Assembly (NCBI RefSeq): GCF_013363975.1
Contig: NZ_JABWGN010000001.1
Span: forward strand, 558,001-622,000
Length of the DNA: 64,000 nucleotides
Reading direction: 5' to 3'
DNA from: Nonomuraea montanisoli
GTDB lineage: Bacteria > Actinomycetota > Actinomycetes > Streptosporangiales > Streptosporangiaceae
A model generated the notes under the pieces. It made no database searches. It saw only the letters and a list, made by a program, of their open reading frames with translations, and was not told where the DNA came from. Position numbers and translations under genes: made by a program. This document shows positions 51,236-61,406 of this stretch, piece by piece. Positions within the stretch are counted from its first letter, which is position 1. Every line of letters begins with the position of its first letter.

Positions 51236-52150
51236 ATGGGCCGCGTCCTCGCGATCGACATCGGCGGCACCAAGCTGGCCGCCGCTCTGGTGGACGCCGA
51301 CGGCTCCGCCGCCCGTTCCGCGACCCGGCCGACGCCGCGTACCGAGGTCATGGCCGCCCTGGCCGGGCTGATCGGCGAGGTCGTCGGCGACGGCCCGGCG
51401 CCGCTCGCGGTCGGCATCGGCTGCGCGGGCCCGATCAACCTGGCCGACGGCACGGTCAGCCCGGTGAACATGCCGAGCTGGCGTCAGTACCCGCTGCGCG
51501 ACGAGGTGCGGGAACTGACCGGGGCTCCGGCGGTGCTCGCGGGCGACGCCCAGTGCTTCGCTCTGGGAGAGCACTGGCTCGGCTCGGGGCGGGGCAGCTC
51601 CGCGTTGCTGGGCATCGTGGTGTCCACCGGCATCGGCGGCGGGCTGGTGATCGACGGCGCGCCGCTGCTCGGCCCGACCGGCAACGCCGGGCACGTCGGG
51701 CACATGACGATCGACCCGTACGGCGAGCTGTGCGAATGCGGCGGGCGCGGCTGCGTCGAGCGCTACGCCAGCGGCCCCAACCTGGCCCACTGGGCGCTGG
51801 CCAACGGGTGGAAGGCGCCCGAGGGCGAGCCCGCCGACGCGCGGACCCTGGCCGCCGGCGCCGCGAGGGGCGAGCCGGTGCCGGTGGCCGCTTTCGAGCG
51901 GGGCGCGCGGGCGCTGGCCGGGATGATCGCCTCCACTGCCGCCGCCGTCGAGGTGACCAGGGTGGTCATCGGCGGCGGCGTGTCGGCGGCCGGGCCGGTG
52001 CTGTTCGAGCCGCTGGATCGCGCGCTCGACGAGGTGGCCGGGCTGGCGTTCGTCAGGGCCGTGGAGGTGAAGCCGACCACACTGGGCGTACGGGCCGCGC
52101 TGGCGGGCGCGGCCAGACTCGCGTGGGACCACCACGGCGCGACGCGCTGA
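51236..52150 (+). CDS. ROK-family sugar kinase
   Basis: 304 aa. Phosphate loop [16 protein letters not shown] (5-20), the adenosine/sugar region [33 protein letters not shown] and the zinc signature [10 protein letters not shown]. No N-terminal HTH, so a kinase (glucose, ManNAc or other) rather than a NagC repressor. ATG 51236; the frame is open upstream to 51134 but reads as low complexity. Divergent from folD. Confidence 0.92.
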   Translation: MGRVLAIDIGGTKLAAALVDADGSAARSATRPTPRTEVMAALAGLIGEVVGDGPAPLAVGIGCAGPINLADGTVSPVNMPSWRQYPLRDEVRELTGAPAVLAGDAQCFALGEHWLGSGRGSSALLGIVVSTGIGGGLVIDGAPLLGPTGNAGHVGHMTIDPYGELCECGGRGCVERYASGPNLAHWALANGWKAPEGEPADARTLAAGAARGEPVPVAAFERGARALAGMIASTAAAVEVTRVVIGGGVSAAGPVLFEPLDRALDEVAGLAFVRAVEVKPTTLGVRAALAGAARLAWDHHGATR

Positions 52151-52220
52151 GCCCGGCCTCAAGGACGCCGCCACAGCCGGTCTGAGCCGGCCGAAGAGAG
52201 GCGACGCGGCTCGGCGAGGG

Positions 52221-52403
52221 TTACTCGGCCTCGCCGGCCGCGGCGTTGCGCCGCTCGATGATCCTGCGCGTGTACGGGATGACCTCGACGAGCCGCGCGC
52301 CGAGGTAGGCGCCCACGAACGCCAGCGCGATCAGCACGAAGGGGCTCGTCGACAGGCCGTTCAACGTCACGAAGGCGTACAGGATCGAGTCGAGCAAGGC
52401 CAT
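52221..52403 (-). CDS. Small one-to-two-helix membrane protein
   Basis: 60 aa. [16 protein letters not shown] then [22 protein letters not shown], and a basic tail with [15 protein letters not shown]. Upstream GGAG with 8-base spacing supports ATG 52403. It lies 82 bp behind purH on the same strand. No known family. Confidence 0.65.
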   Translation of the reverse strand: MALLDSILYAFVTLNGLSTSPFVLIALAFVGAYLGARLVEVIPYTRRIIERRNAAAGEAE

Positions 52404-52485
52404 AGGGGCACTCCGAGGCGAGGTTTGAGGCGGGGACCACAGGGTAACCGCACGCGCCCCGTGCTCGGAGACCTTCTGACCGGGT

Positions 52486-54030
52486 TCAGTGGAAGAAGTG
52501 ACGCGTCCCGGTGAAGTAGAGCGTGATGCCCGCCTTCTCCGCGGCGTCGATGACCTCCTGGTCGCGGATGGATCCGCCGGGCTCCACGATCGCCTTGACC
52601 CCGGCCGCGATCAGCACCTCGGGGCCGTCCGCGAACGGGAAGAACGCGTCGGAGGCGGCGACCGATCCGGCGGCGCGCTCACCGGCGCGGTTCACCGCGA
52701 GGCGGCAGGAGTCGACCCGGTTGACCTGCCCCATGCCGACGCCCACGGTCGCCCCGTCGGAGGCCAGCAGGATGGCGTTGGACTTGACCGAGCGGGAGGC
52801 CCGCCAGGCGAAGGCCAGGTCGGACAGCACCTCGGGCGAGGCGGGCGCGCCCGCCTTCAGCTCCCAGTTCTCGGGCGCGTCGCCGGGCGCGTCGACCTTG
52901 TCGACGGTCTGCACAAGCAGGCCGCCGTCGATCTGGCGCCACTCGGCGGGCCGCGACGGGCGCTGCGGGCAGAGCAGCAGGCGGATGTTCTTCTTCTGCG
53001 TCAGCACCGCGAGCGCCTCCTCGGCGAACGCGGGCGCGACGACGACCTCGGTGAACACCTCGGCGATCTGGCCCGCCAGCTCGGCCGTGACCTCGCCGTT
53101 GACCGCGATCACGCCGCCGTACGCCGACACCGGGTCGCAGGCGTGGGCCTTGCGGTGCGCCTCGGCCACGTCGGCGCCCACCGCGATGCCGCACGGGTTC
53201 TGGTGCTTGATGATCGCCACCGCGGGCTCGGCGAAGTCCCAGGCCGCGCGCCAGGCCGCGCTGGCGTCGAGGTAGTTGTTGTAGGACATCTCCTTGCCGT
53301 GGAGCTGCTCGGCGTTGGCCAGGCCGCCCTCGCCCTCGGTGTAGAGGGCGGCGCGCTGGTGCGGGTTCTCGCCGTAGCGCAGCGGGGTCTTCAGCGTCCA
53401 GGTCTCGCCGGCGAACGCGGGCCAGGCGTCGCCGCTCTCGGCGGCGGTGGCCGAGAACCAGTTGGCCACGGCCACGTCGTAGGAGGCGGTGTGGGAGTAG
53501 GCGATGCCGGCCAGCCGGCGGCGCTCCTCCAGCGTGAAGCCGCCCTGGGCGAGCGCGTCGAGCACGCCGCCGTAGAAGGACGGGTTGACCACGACCGCGC
53601 ACGTGCTGTGGTTCTTGGCGGCGCCGCGGATCATCGCCGGGCCGCCGATGTCGATCTGCTCCACGCACTCGGCGTCGCTCGCGCCCGAGGCGACCGTCTG
53701 CTCGAACGGGTAGAGGTTGACCACGACGAGCTGGAACGGGTCGATCTCCAGCTCGTCGAGCTGGGCCACGTGGTGCGGCTTGGTGAGGTCGGCCAGCAGC
53801 CCGGCGTGGACGCGCGGGTGGAGCGTCTTGACCCGGCCGTCGAGGCACTCGGGGAACCCGGTGAGCTGCTCGACCTTCGTCACGGGCACGCCGTAGGACG
53901 CGATCGCGGCGGCGGTGCCGCCCGTGGAAACGATCTCCACGCCCGCGCCGTCGAGAGCTCTGGCCAGCTCCTCCAGGCCGGACTTGTCGTACACCGCGAT
54001 CAGCGCGCGCCGGATGGCGATGCGAGTCAC
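52486..54030 (-). CDS. purH: AICAR transformylase/IMP cyclohydrolase
   Basis: 514 aa. Last two steps of IMP synthesis. N-terminal MGS-like cyclohydrolase domain ([55 protein letters not shown]) and C-terminal transformylase with KHQNPCGIA and [13 protein letters not shown] 54030 overlaps the purN stop as GTGA. Confidence 0.98.
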   Translation of the reverse strand: MTRIAIRRALIAVYDKSGLEELARALDGAGVEIVSTGGTAAAIASYGVPVTKVEQLTGFPECLDGRVKTLHPRVHAGLLADLTKPHHVAQLDELEIDPFQLVVVNLYPFEQTVASGASDAECVEQIDIGGPAMIRGAAKNHSTCAVVVNPSFYGGVLDALAQGGFTLEERRRLAGIAYSHTASYDVAVANWFSATAAESGDAWPAFAGETWTLKTPLRYGENPHQRAALYTEGEGGLANAEQLHGKEMSYNNYLDASAAWRAAWDFAEPAVAIIKHQNPCGIAVGADVAEAHRKAHACDPVSAYGGVIAVNGEVTAELAGQIAEVFTEVVVAPAFAEEALAVLTQKKNIRLLLCPQRPSRPAEWRQIDGGLLVQTVDKVDAPGDAPENWELKAGAPASPEVLSDLAFAWRASRSVKSNAILLASDGATVGVGMGQVNRVDSCRLAVNRAGERAAGSVAASDAFFPFADGPEVLIAAGVKAIVEPGGSIRDQEVIDAAEKAGITLYFTGTRHFFH

Positions 54031-54656
54031 TTGGATTCCTCTCCTGTTCCATTGCCGATGCGGACCGTGCGTCCGCTGACCGTCCAGCCCTCACGGGCCA
54101 TCCGGCCGACGATCTCCACGAGCAGGCGGCGCTCGACGACCTTGATGCGCTCGTGCAGCACCGCCTCGTCGTCGTCGGGCAGCACCGGCACCGCCTCCTG
54201 CGCGATGATCGGCCCCGAGTCGACGCCCGCGTCGGCCAGCATCACCGTGCAGCCCGTCACCTTCACCCCGTGCGCCAGCGCGTCGCGCACGCCGTGGGCG
54301 CCGGGGAACGACGGCAGCAGCGCGGGATGGGTGTTGAGCACCGGGTGGGCTCCGAGCGTCGGCGCGCCGAGGATCTTCATGAAGCCGGCCGACACCACGA
54401 GGTCCGGCTCGTAGGAGGAGATCCGGGCGGCGATCGCCTCGTCCCACTCCGCCCGCGTCGGGTGGTCGCCCAGTTTCTCCACGAAAGTCGGCACACCTGC
54501 CCTCGTCGCGCGGGCCAGTCCTTCGATGCCGTCGCGGTCGGCTCCGACGGCGACGACCTCCGCCCCGTACGCCGGGTCGGCGGAAGCGTCCAGAAGGGCC
54601 TGTAGGTTGGTTCCAGAGCCGGAGACGAGGACGACGAGCCGCCCAGCCTTTGACAC
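54027..54656 (-). CDS. purN: Phosphoribosylglycinamide formyltransferase
   Basis: 209 aa. [18 protein letters not shown] (P-loop), catalytic [20 protein letters not shown] (Asn-His) and [20 protein letters not shown] with catalytic Asp. GTG 54656 follows GGAG at 5 bases; GTG 54662 is in frame. Coupled to purH. Confidence 0.97.
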   Translation of the reverse strand: MSKAGRLVVLVSGSGTNLQALLDASADPAYGAEVVAVGADRDGIEGLARATRAGVPTFVEKLGDHPTRAEWDEAIAARISSYEPDLVVSAGFMKILGAPTLGAHPVLNTHPALLPSFPGAHGVRDALAHGVKVTGCTVMLADAGVDSGPIIAQEAVPVLPDDDEAVLHERIKVVERRLLVEIVGRMAREGWTVSGRTVRIGNGTGEESK

Positions 54657-54730
54657 GCGCACTCCAATGAGAAAACCGGGGTGGGCTGCCAGCGTATCCG
54701 CTCCTCGCCCGGTCACGCAGAGGAGGTCAG

Positions 54731-55150
54731 GTGTCGTCACCGGTGCAGGCGCCGGCGGGTCAGCAACCCGCCGATTCCGCGGGCCGCCGCGCGATCTGGT
54801 TGTCCATCGCAGCGCTGGCCATGACGTTCATGCTGCCGCTCGCCGGGCTGGTGATGGCGGCGTTCGCCCTCATGGCGGGCATCCGGGCGCTGCCCCGGCT
54901 CAGGGAGGCGGGCCTGCCCACGGGCACCGCGATCGGCGGGATCGCCGTGTCGGCCGTGGCGCTCGCCCTGTCGGCCCTGGCCACGGCGTTGCAGCTCTAC
55001 CTCATGGACGAGTACTCCGCGTACCAGGAGTGCATGAAGGGGGCGGGGACCGTCTCGGCGCAGGGCGAGTGCTTCGCGGCGTTCAGGGACGCGGCGCAGC
55101 GCAAGCTGCCCTCCGACGTGCTGGACGTGCTGGGCGCCGTCCAGCCCTGA
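54731..55150 (+). CDS. Two-helix membrane protein, DUF4190-like
   Basis: 139 aa. Helices about 22-48 and 62-90 (AIWLSIAALAMTFMLPLAGLV, AIGGIAVSAVALALSALATAL); a C-terminal extracytoplasmic segment contains two Cys (YQECMKGAG, QGECFAAF). GTG 54731 has GGAGGT upstream. Divergent from purN. Function unknown. Confidence 0.75.
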   Translation: MSSPVQAPAGQQPADSAGRRAIWLSIAALAMTFMLPLAGLVMAAFALMAGIRALPRLREAGLPTGTAIGGIAVSAVALALSALATALQLYLMDEYSAYQECMKGAGTVSAQGECFAAFRDAAQRKLPSDVLDVLGAVQP

Positions 55151-55201
55151 CGCTCCGCGTCTCGCGGTCCTCGGGCCCGGTGAGGACGACTGGTCTTCTG
55201 T

Positions 55202-55227
55202 CTACACTATTCCTGTAGGTAATGTAG
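55202..55227 (+). promoter_or_regulatory. AT-rich repeat element upstream of the WXG-like locus
   Basis: CTACA (55202-55206) paired with TGTAG (55214-55218), and TGTAGG repeated at 55214 and 55223. An AT-rich spot ahead of the Pro-rich gene, so a candidate operator or promoter. Regulator unknown. Confidence 0.4.
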
Positions 55228-55299
55228 GCAATCGCGAAAGGGCTGTTGTCCTGCGCCTACGCGATGGCACGATCAGGGGCACCGACTGAGGAGAATGTC

Positions 55300-56040
55300 A
55301 TGTCCGTGGCAGATGCGATCAATCGGTCAATAACCCCCACGTCGTCGCCCACTCCGACCGCCACCGAAACGCCCACCCCGACCCCGACGCAGCCGAGCCC
55401 CACAGCCACCCCCACGTCCGAGCCGACGGCGTCCCCGAGCCCCACCCCCACGACTCCCACACCGAGTCCCAGCTCCCCGACGCCCACGCCCAGTCCCAGC
55501 TCCCCGACGCCCACGCCGAGCCCCTCGACGCCGGATCCCACGCCGAGCCCCTCGGCTCCGCACCCCTCTCCCACACCGAGTTCCCCGCAGCCGAGCCCCA
55601 CCCCGACGCCGGTCTTCCCCGCTCCCACCAACCCCCCACCCACCATCACGCCTCCGCCGACCTCGCCCGCCCCTGAACGCCCAGCCGGTCCGGGGCTGGA
55701 TGTCCGCGGGAGCACCTTCACGAAGGCGGCCGGCGGTTTCACCGCCGAGCACAGCGAGCTGGCCGGGTACACCCGCGCGATTTTCGACGCCATCGCCGCG
55801 CTGGGGAACTTCGCCGGCACGGACGATGCGGGGAACACGTTCAGGCAGGGCTATTCCACGGCGCTGAAGAAGGTCGAGACGTACGTCAACGCGCTGCGCG
55901 ACGTCTATCCCGAAGTCGCCGATCGGCTGGCCGGCATGAACACCACCCTGGACATCGCGAACTGGGCCACCATCGAGTCCCTGCCGAAAGTGTCCGACCC
56001 GCCGAAGTTCTCGGAGTCGGACGGAAAGCTCACACCCTGA
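55300..56040 (+). CDS. Pro/Thr/Ser-rich protein with C-terminal WXG100-like helical domain
   Basis: 246 aa. Residues about 10-130 are almost entirely P/T/S (PSPSSPTPT repeats). Residues about 145-235 form a helical domain ([66 protein letters not shown]) resembling the small ESX/WXG100-like proteins encoded next to YbaB genes. No signal peptide. ATG 55300 has GAGGAG upstream. 16 bp ahead of the YbaB-like gene. Confidence 0.7.
   Translation: MSVADAINRSITPTSSPTPTATETPTPTPTQPSPTATPTSEPTASPSPTPTTPTPSPSSPTPTPSPSSPTPTPSPSTPDPTPSPSAPHPSPTPSSPQPSPTPTPVFPAPTNPPPTITPPPTSPAPERPAGPGLDVRGSTFTKAAGGFTAEHSELAGYTRAIFDAIAALGNFAGTDDAGNTFRQGYSTALKKVETYVNALRDVYPEVADRLAGMNTTLDIANWATIESLPKVSDPPKFSESDGKLTP
55465..55518 (+). 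repeat. 27-bp in-frame tandem repeat in the Pro-rich gene
   Basis: Two copies of a 27-bp unit beginning AGTCCCAGCTCCCCGACG, encoding PSPSSPTPT; the following sequence is degenerate. Confidence 0.85.
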
Positions 56041-56056
56041 CGTTCCTGGAGACCTG

Positions 56057-56401
56057 ATGACCACACCAGACGACTTCTTCGACGCGGAGATGAGCCGTTT
56101 TCTCGCCCAGTTCGAAGCGGACATCCGGCCGCTGGAAGAGCTGCAGGAGCGCGTCCAGGCCGTCCGCGGCACGGGCGAGGCGGCCGACGGCCTGGTGCGG
56201 GCCGAAGTACTGGCGAGCGGCGCGCTCGGCGGCCTGCGGATCGACCCGCGGGCGATGCGGCTCGGGGCGGACGCGCTGGCGGAGGCGGTGCTCGCCGCAG
56301 CGAGCGACGCCACCGCGGACCTGACCAGACAGATGGCGGGGATGATGACGGACGGCCTGACCCCGTTCGCCGACGAGGCCAGGCGTCTCGACGAGGACTG
56401 A
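56057..56401 (+). CDS. YbaB/EbfC-like small protein
   Basis: 114 aa. A long N-terminal helix (FFDAEMSRFLAQFEADIRPLEELQERVQAVRGTGEAADG), a short beta segment (VRAEVLASGALGGLRIDPRAM) and a C-terminal helix (DALAEAVLAAASDATADLTRQM). YbaB folds bind DNA, but in actinomycetes these often stand in WXG100/ESX toxin loci. Its stop ends at 56401 and the convergent gene's stop begins at 56402, zero bases apart. Confidence 0.8.
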   Translation: MTTPDDFFDAEMSRFLAQFEADIRPLEELQERVQAVRGTGEAADGLVRAEVLASGALGGLRIDPRAMRLGADALAEAVLAAASDATADLTRQMAGMMTDGLTPFADEARRLDED

Positions 56402-57364
56402 CTACTTGGGCATCGCCGGCGCCGGGTAGAACCCGCGCCAGCGCCTGAACTGGTCCTGGCCCGCGGCGACACCCAGCTTGGCGAGCATCTGGTTCCAGGT
56501 GGGCAGCAGGCTGAGGGGGTCGTCGACCACGTCGCCGGGCCTGCTGATCACGTTCGAGGTGGTGGTGAAGATGCTGGACCCGGTCAGGAACACGACGGCG
56601 TTCCTCGCCGCCTGGTTCTCCGGCAGCAGCTTCATCTGCTTCATGCCCTGCGGCAGCAGCTTCCTGACCCACCGGAAATTCGCCGGATCCACATGGTAGA
56701 AGACCATGGCCGAGGCGAAGTTGTTCAACATGTACATGCCGTGGTCACCCCACGAGCCCATGTCCTCGCCCCTCGCCAGCTTGATCCCGTCGACGAGCGC
56801 CTCGTCGAGGGCCGTGTAGGCGAGGCTGCCTCCCACGGCGTAGATGAACCTCTTCCCCACAGCGTGTTCGAACATCCTGAGGAGCAGCCCTGCCTGCCTC
56901 TTACGCATCGCCCAGTTGATCAGCGTCTGGACCTTCTTGTCGATCGCGGGCCAGCAGAAGAACATCAGCAGCTCGAACCATTGGATCATGGCCATCGTCT
57001 TCAGCGCGTGCTGAGTCCGCTCGAGCATCTCGGCGTAGTCGTCGATCGCGTCGGCCAGCCCGCGGATGTACGCGGACACATGCGGCGGATAGGGCGCGAC
57101 CTTCTCGTTGAAGTACTTCTCGAACGCCTCGATGCCCGCGCCGTGGCTGGGCGGCCGCCACACCCTGCTCGCGATCTCCTGGACCTCTTCCAGACTGACG
57201 TCCACCCGCGTGGCAAGCTGCCGCAACAGCCGCGCGGCCTCGCGCGCCTTGGCCGGGTCGCCGTCGGGGTAGGTGACGGACAGCATCTTCCGGACCACGA
57301 CGGCGACACCTGCGGCGGAGAAGACGAAGCCCCCGATGGGAAGCGCCTTGGGGGATGGACTCAC
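56402..57364 (-). CDS. WXG100-2 / CpnT N-domain-like protein, no recognisable toxin end
   Basis: About 320 aa. Residues about 25-190 resemble the N-terminal channel-like domain of CpnT/WXG100_2 proteins: GDPAKAREAARLLRQLATRVDVSLEEVQEIASRVW, then the helical LADAIDDYAEMLERTQHALKTMAMIQWFELLMFFCWPAI. Such proteins usually end in an enzymatic toxin domain; here the C-terminal about 130 residues (MYMLNNFASAMVFYHVDPAN, FLTGSSIFTTTSNV) are not recognisable. GTG 57364 has AAAGGG upstream; ATG 57394 does not. Confidence 0.7.
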   Translation of the reverse strand: MSPSPKALPIGGFVFSAAGVAVVVRKMLSVTYPDGDPAKAREAARLLRQLATRVDVSLEEVQEIASRVWRPPSHGAGIEAFEKYFNEKVAPYPPHVSAYIRGLADAIDDYAEMLERTQHALKTMAMIQWFELLMFFCWPAIDKKVQTLINWAMRKRQAGLLLRMFEHAVGKRFIYAVGGSLAYTALDEALVDGIKLARGEDMGSWGDHGMYMLNNFASAMVFYHVDPANFRWVRKLLPQGMKQMKLLPENQAARNAVVFLTGSSIFTTTSNVISRPGDVVDDPLSLLPTWNQMLAKLGVAAGQDQFRRWRGFYPAPAMPK

Positions 57365-57540
57365 GTGACAGACCCTTTCTCCAGCGTCGGACATCCTGAT
57401 CGCCGAGACCGGGACCGTCGTCCGATCATCCTGCCCACATCATCCGTCACGGCAGCCCCAGATCTGGCAAATACCAGTATTTCCGACAGCTATTGCCGGG
57501 ACTGCACCTCCAGCAGGCGCCTCCGAAGTCCGTACCGTTG

Positions 57541-59181
57541 CTAGTCGCGGTCTTCGCGGTCGCGGTCCCAGGCGTACGGGTCGACGTAGATGACGTGGCC
57601 GCCGCGGTCGTCCGACACGTCCACGATGTCCGTACGCGGCGCACCCGCGCGACCGGCCCCGGCCCAGGGCCGCGCCTGGGCGCGGGTCTCGGCCTCCGCC
57701 GAGGCGTGCTCGTCCGTCCAGTCGTCGCGGATGACCGGGATGGGCTGCGTGTCGGCCTCGGTGGCGTCGAGCCAGTGGCCGGGCAGCGGCTTGCCGTCGG
57801 ACTCGGCCAGCCCCACCTTGCTCGCCGCGCGGGCGATCGCGGCCCCGGCCTTGCGCACGGGCGCCGCCGCCTTGTCCAGCGGTACGCGGGCCCGCCGGTT
57901 GAGCAGCAGGATGTTGGTCACCCCGGCCGAGATGCCCGCCGCCACGCCCACCTCCAGCGCGACCGACAGGGCCACCTCCCACGGCGACGGGCCGACGGCC
58001 GCCAGCCTGCCGCCGCCGATCGGGCCGCCGGACAGCGCCGCGAGCACCGCGGCCACCAGGCCGGTCGTGACGCCGGTCAGGAAGCCCCAGAGCGGGGCGG
58101 CCTCGTACGAGGGCGAGGGCGAGATCCGGGCGACCACCACGCCCGCCACCGCGCCGGCCGCGAACGGCAGCGCGACGACGGCCATCATCCAGGCCGGCAC
58201 GGGACCGCTGTCGGGCAGCGCGCCCAGCAGCGGCAGGCTCGGCACCGTGCCGAGCTGCACGCCCGTGGGCGCGACCAGCGTGCCGGTGCCGATCGCGAAG
58301 CCCGGCCCGGCGACGTACGACAGCGCCCAGATGACCACGTTGAGCAGGTACAGGACCTGCACCAGCAGGAGCAGCAGCCCGCCGACGAGGCCCGGCGAGA
58401 GCACGTCGGTCAGCTCGCGCACCTGGCCGAAGTTGACCACCACGGCCACCAGCACCAGCGCGAATCCCATGACCAGCAGCACCGCCGTGGCCACCGCCGT
58501 GCCGACGGTCAGCGCGCGCACCCGCTCCGGCAGCAGCCGCAGCATCGCCCGCCAGGGCCCGATGGTGCGCGCGGTCGCGACCGAGCCGGCCAGGAACGCG
58601 AGGATGAAGTGGCTGAGCAGCGCCTCGCCGATGAAGGGCTGGGTCACCTCGTTGCGCGCCACGAGCGCGATCAGGCCGGCCAGCAGCGCGTACGGCGCGG
58701 CCAGCGAGACCCCGGCCTGGGCCACGAGCACGAGCTGCGCCCGTCGCCGGGCGTTGGCCTTCTCCCGCGGGCTGTTCTTCGGCAGCCGGGCCGGCAGCCG
58801 CAGCCGCAGGTCGGCGTCGCGGGCCATCCAGCGGGCGGCGCGGTAGAGCAGGATCGCGGGCAGCACCACGAGGCCGAGCGGCAGCAGCCCGACCCGGCCG
58901 CCGGGCATCGCGAAGCCCGCGTGGTGGGCGGCCAGCCAGATCTGCGCCGCCGTGCGGAACACCCCCGGCAGGCCCGAGCCGAGCGCCCCGCTGGGCGCGG
59001 CGATCCAGCCCACCAGCGTGAGCGTGGTGAGCGCCGCCAGCCCGACGCCGAGCGTGGCGGCCGCGGCGAGCATCCCCGAGACGGGCAGCGGACGCCGGGA
59101 CTCGTCGTCGTCAGAGACCCCCGGGATCTTGCCGAGGACCGAACGGGGGGCCGTCCGCAGCTGGTCGAGAAGCGCCGTCAC
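57541..59181 (-). CDS. DUF6350 (PerM-like) polytopic membrane protein
   Basis: 546 aa. At least 10 hydrophobic helices from about residue 35, then a hydrophilic C-terminal tail (about 460-546) rich in Asp/Arg/Trp. The position beside sucD and purN matches the PerM homologue of mycobacteria, which is linked to cell division. GTG 59181 starts VTALLDQLRTAPRS; upstream sequence reads as non-coding. Confidence 0.82.
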   Translation of the reverse strand: MTALLDQLRTAPRSVLGKIPGVSDDDESRRPLPVSGMLAAAATLGVGLAALTTLTLVGWIAAPSGALGSGLPGVFRTAAQIWLAAHHAGFAMPGGRVGLLPLGLVVLPAILLYRAARWMARDADLRLRLPARLPKNSPREKANARRRAQLVLVAQAGVSLAAPYALLAGLIALVARNEVTQPFIGEALLSHFILAFLAGSVATARTIGPWRAMLRLLPERVRALTVGTAVATAVLLVMGFALVLVAVVVNFGQVRELTDVLSPGLVGGLLLLLVQVLYLLNVVIWALSYVAGPGFAIGTGTLVAPTGVQLGTVPSLPLLGALPDSGPVPAWMMAVVALPFAAGAVAGVVVARISPSPSYEAAPLWGFLTGVTTGLVAAVLAALSGGPIGGGRLAAVGPSPWEVALSVALEVGVAAGISAGVTNILLLNRRARVPLDKAAAPVRKAGAAIARAASKVGLAESDGKPLPGHWLDATEADTQPIPVIRDDWTDEHASAEAETRAQARPWAGAGRAGAPRTDIVDVSDDRGGHVIYVDPYAWDRDREDRD

Positions 59182-59288
59182 AGTAGGCGATTTTCTCAAT
59201 CTTTTCCGACCGGCGCTTGGTTGACGCGCCGCAGCGGCCAGCTTTATCCGGCTCTGCCGCCCTTTCAGACCGTAACTCGGCGGGAAAC

Positions 59289-59331
59289 GCGGAAGGCCCC
59301 GCACGGCCGGAGCCGGTGCGGGGCCTTCCGC
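59289..59331 (-). terminator. Strong hairpin behind sucD
   Basis: A 16-bp perfect stem GCGGAAGGCCCCGCAC / GTGCGGGGCCTTCCGC with an 11-base GC-rich loop, 15 bp from the sucD stop. No T-run. Confidence 0.8.
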
Positions 59332-59345
59332 GGATGGTCGCCGGG

Positions 59346-60221
59346 TCAGCGCGCCTGCATGATCTCGCGCATGAGGCGGGCCGTCTCGGAGGGGGTCTTG
59401 CCGACGCGGACGCCGACCTTCTCCAGGGCCTCCTTCTTGGCCTGCGCCGTGCCGGCCGAGCCGGACACGATCGCGCCGGCGTGGCCCATCGTCTTGCCCT
59501 CGGGGGCGGTGAAGCCCGCGACGTAGGCGACGACCGGCTTGGTGACGTGCTGCTCGATGTAGGCCGCGGCCCGCTCCTCGGCGTCGCCGCCGATCTCACC
59601 GATCATCACGATCGCGTCGGTGCCCGGGTCGTCCTGGAAGGCCTGGAGCGCGTCGATGTGCGTGGTGCCGATGACGGGGTCGCCGCCGATGCCCACCGCG
59701 GTCGAGAAGCCGAAGTCGCGCAGCTCGTACATGAGCTGGTACGTCAGCGTGCCCGACTTGGAGACCAGGCCGATGCGGCCCGCGGTCGTGATGTCGGCGG
59801 GGATGATGCCGGCGTTGGAGGCGCCGGGCGAGGCGATGCCGGGGCAGTTGGGGCCGATGATGCGGGTCTTGTTGCCCTTGGCCACCGCGTACGCCCAGAA
59901 CTCCGTGGAGTCGTGGACCGGCACGCCCTCGGTGATGACCACGCAGAGCGGGATCTCGGCGTCGATGGCCTCCTTGACGGCGTCCTTGGTGAACGCCGGC
60001 GGGACGAAGATGACCGACACGTCGGCGCCGGTCTTCTCCATGGCCTCCTTGACCGTGCCGAAGACCGGCAGGCCCTCGTGCGTGATGCCGGCCTTGCGGG
60101 CGTTGACGCCGCCGACGACGCGGGCGCCGGAGGCGAGCATGCGGCGGGTGTGCTTGGTGCCCTCGCCGCCGGTCATGCCCTGAACGATGATCTTGCTGTT
60201 CTCGGTCAGCCAGATAGCCAT
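59346..60221 (-). CDS. sucD: Succinyl-CoA synthetase alpha subunit
   Basis: 291 aa. NADP-like CoA-binding loop ([19 protein letters not shown]), NCPGIASPG and the active-site His in [13 protein letters not shown]. Forms the heterotetramer with SucC (succinyl-CoA to succinate plus NTP). Start ATG 60221, 3 bp after the sucC stop. Confidence 0.98.
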   Translation of the reverse strand: MAIWLTENSKIIVQGMTGGEGTKHTRRMLASGARVVGGVNARKAGITHEGLPVFGTVKEAMEKTGADVSVIFVPPAFTKDAVKEAIDAEIPLCVVITEGVPVHDSTEFWAYAVAKGNKTRIIGPNCPGIASPGASNAGIIPADITTAGRIGLVSKSGTLTYQLMYELRDFGFSTAVGIGGDPVIGTTHIDALQAFQDDPGTDAIVMIGEIGGDAEERAAAYIEQHVTKPVVAYVAGFTAPEGKTMGHAGAIVSGSAGTAQAKKEALEKVGVRVGKTPSETARLMREIMQAR

Positions 60222-60224
60222 GTC

Positions 60225-61406
60225 TCACGCACCTACCGCAGCGAGCTCGGCGGCGCGCTTGGCCGCGTCGTCCATCGTGTCAACCAGCTCGACGCGCGGG
60301 AGCGCGGCGTCGGCCAGGATCTGCCGCCCGAGCTGGGCGTTGTTGCCGTCGAGGCGAACCACCAGCGGGTGGGTGACGGCCTCGCCGCGGCTCTCCAGGA
60401 GCTTGAAGGCCGCCACGATGCCGTTGGCGACGGCGTCGCAGGAGGTGATGCCGCCGAAGACGTTCACGAAGATCGACTTCACCGACGGGTCGGAGAGGAT
60501 GATCTCCAGGCCGGCGGCCATGACCTCGGCCGAGGCGCCGCCGCCGATGTCGAGGAAGTTGGCCGGGGACGGCTTGCCGGGGAAGGCCTCGCCCGCGTAG
60601 GCGACCACGTCGAGGGTGGACATGACCAGGCCCGCGCCGTTGCCGATGATGCCGACGTCGCCGTCGAGCTTGACGTAGTTGAGGTCCTTCTCCTTGGCCC
60701 GGGCCTCCAGCGGGTCCTCGGCGGCCTTGTCGGCGTACGCCTCGTGCTCCGTCTGTCGGAAGGAGGCGTTGTCGTCGAGCGTGACCTTGCCGTCGAGCGC
60801 CTTCACCTGGCCGTCGGCCGACAGGATCATCGGGTTGACCTCGACGAGGGAGGCGTCCTCGTCGACGAAGCAGCACCAGAGCTTCTCGATGAGCTCGGCC
60901 GCGCCGTCGAGCGACTGCTCCGGCAGGCCGCCCGCGACCGCGATCTCGCGCGCCGTGTCCCGGTCGACGCCGGTGATGGCGGAGACGGGTACCTTCGCCA
61001 CCTTCTCGGGCGAGGTGTGGGCGACCTCTTCGATGTCCATGCCGCCCGCGGCGGAGCAGATCGCGAGGAAGGTACGGTTCGCGCGGTCGAGCAGGAAGGA
61101 GAAGTAGTACTCCTCCGCGATCGCGCTGGCCTCCTCCACGAGCACCTTGTGGACCGTGTGGCCCTTGATGTCCATGCCGAGGATGGCCTGGGCCTTCTCG
61201 ACGGCGTCGGCGGCGTCGTCGGCCACCTTCACGCCACCGGCCTTGCCACGCCCACCGGTCTTCACCTGGGCCTTGACCACGACACGGCCGGTCAGCTGCT
61301 CGGCAGCCGCCCGCACCTCCTCCACGGTGTGGGCGACGATGCCCTTGGGCACCGGGATGCCGTAGTCCGCGAAGAGCTCCTTCGCCTGATGTTCGAACAG
61401 GTCCAC
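60225..61406 (-). CDS. sucC: Succinyl-CoA synthetase beta subunit
   Basis: 393 aa. ATP-grasp: [52 protein letters not shown]; CoA/phosphate region [21 protein letters not shown] and [12 protein letters not shown] 61406 has AAGGACGG upstream; an ATG at 61454 lacks support. Confidence 0.98.
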   Translation of the reverse strand: MDLFEHQAKELFADYGIPVPKGIVAHTVEEVRAAAEQLTGRVVVKAQVKTGGRGKAGGVKVADDAADAVEKAQAILGMDIKGHTVHKVLVEEASAIAEEYYFSFLLDRANRTFLAICSAAGGMDIEEVAHTSPEKVAKVPVSAITGVDRDTAREIAVAGGLPEQSLDGAAELIEKLWCCFVDEDASLVEVNPMILSADGQVKALDGKVTLDDNASFRQTEHEAYADKAAEDPLEARAKEKDLNYVKLDGDVGIIGNGAGLVMSTLDVVAYAGEAFPGKPSPANFLDIGGGASAEVMAAGLEIILSDPSVKSIFVNVFGGITSCDAVANGIVAAFKLLESRGEAVTHPLVVRLDGNNAQLGRQILADAALPRVELVDTMDDAAKRAAELAAVGA

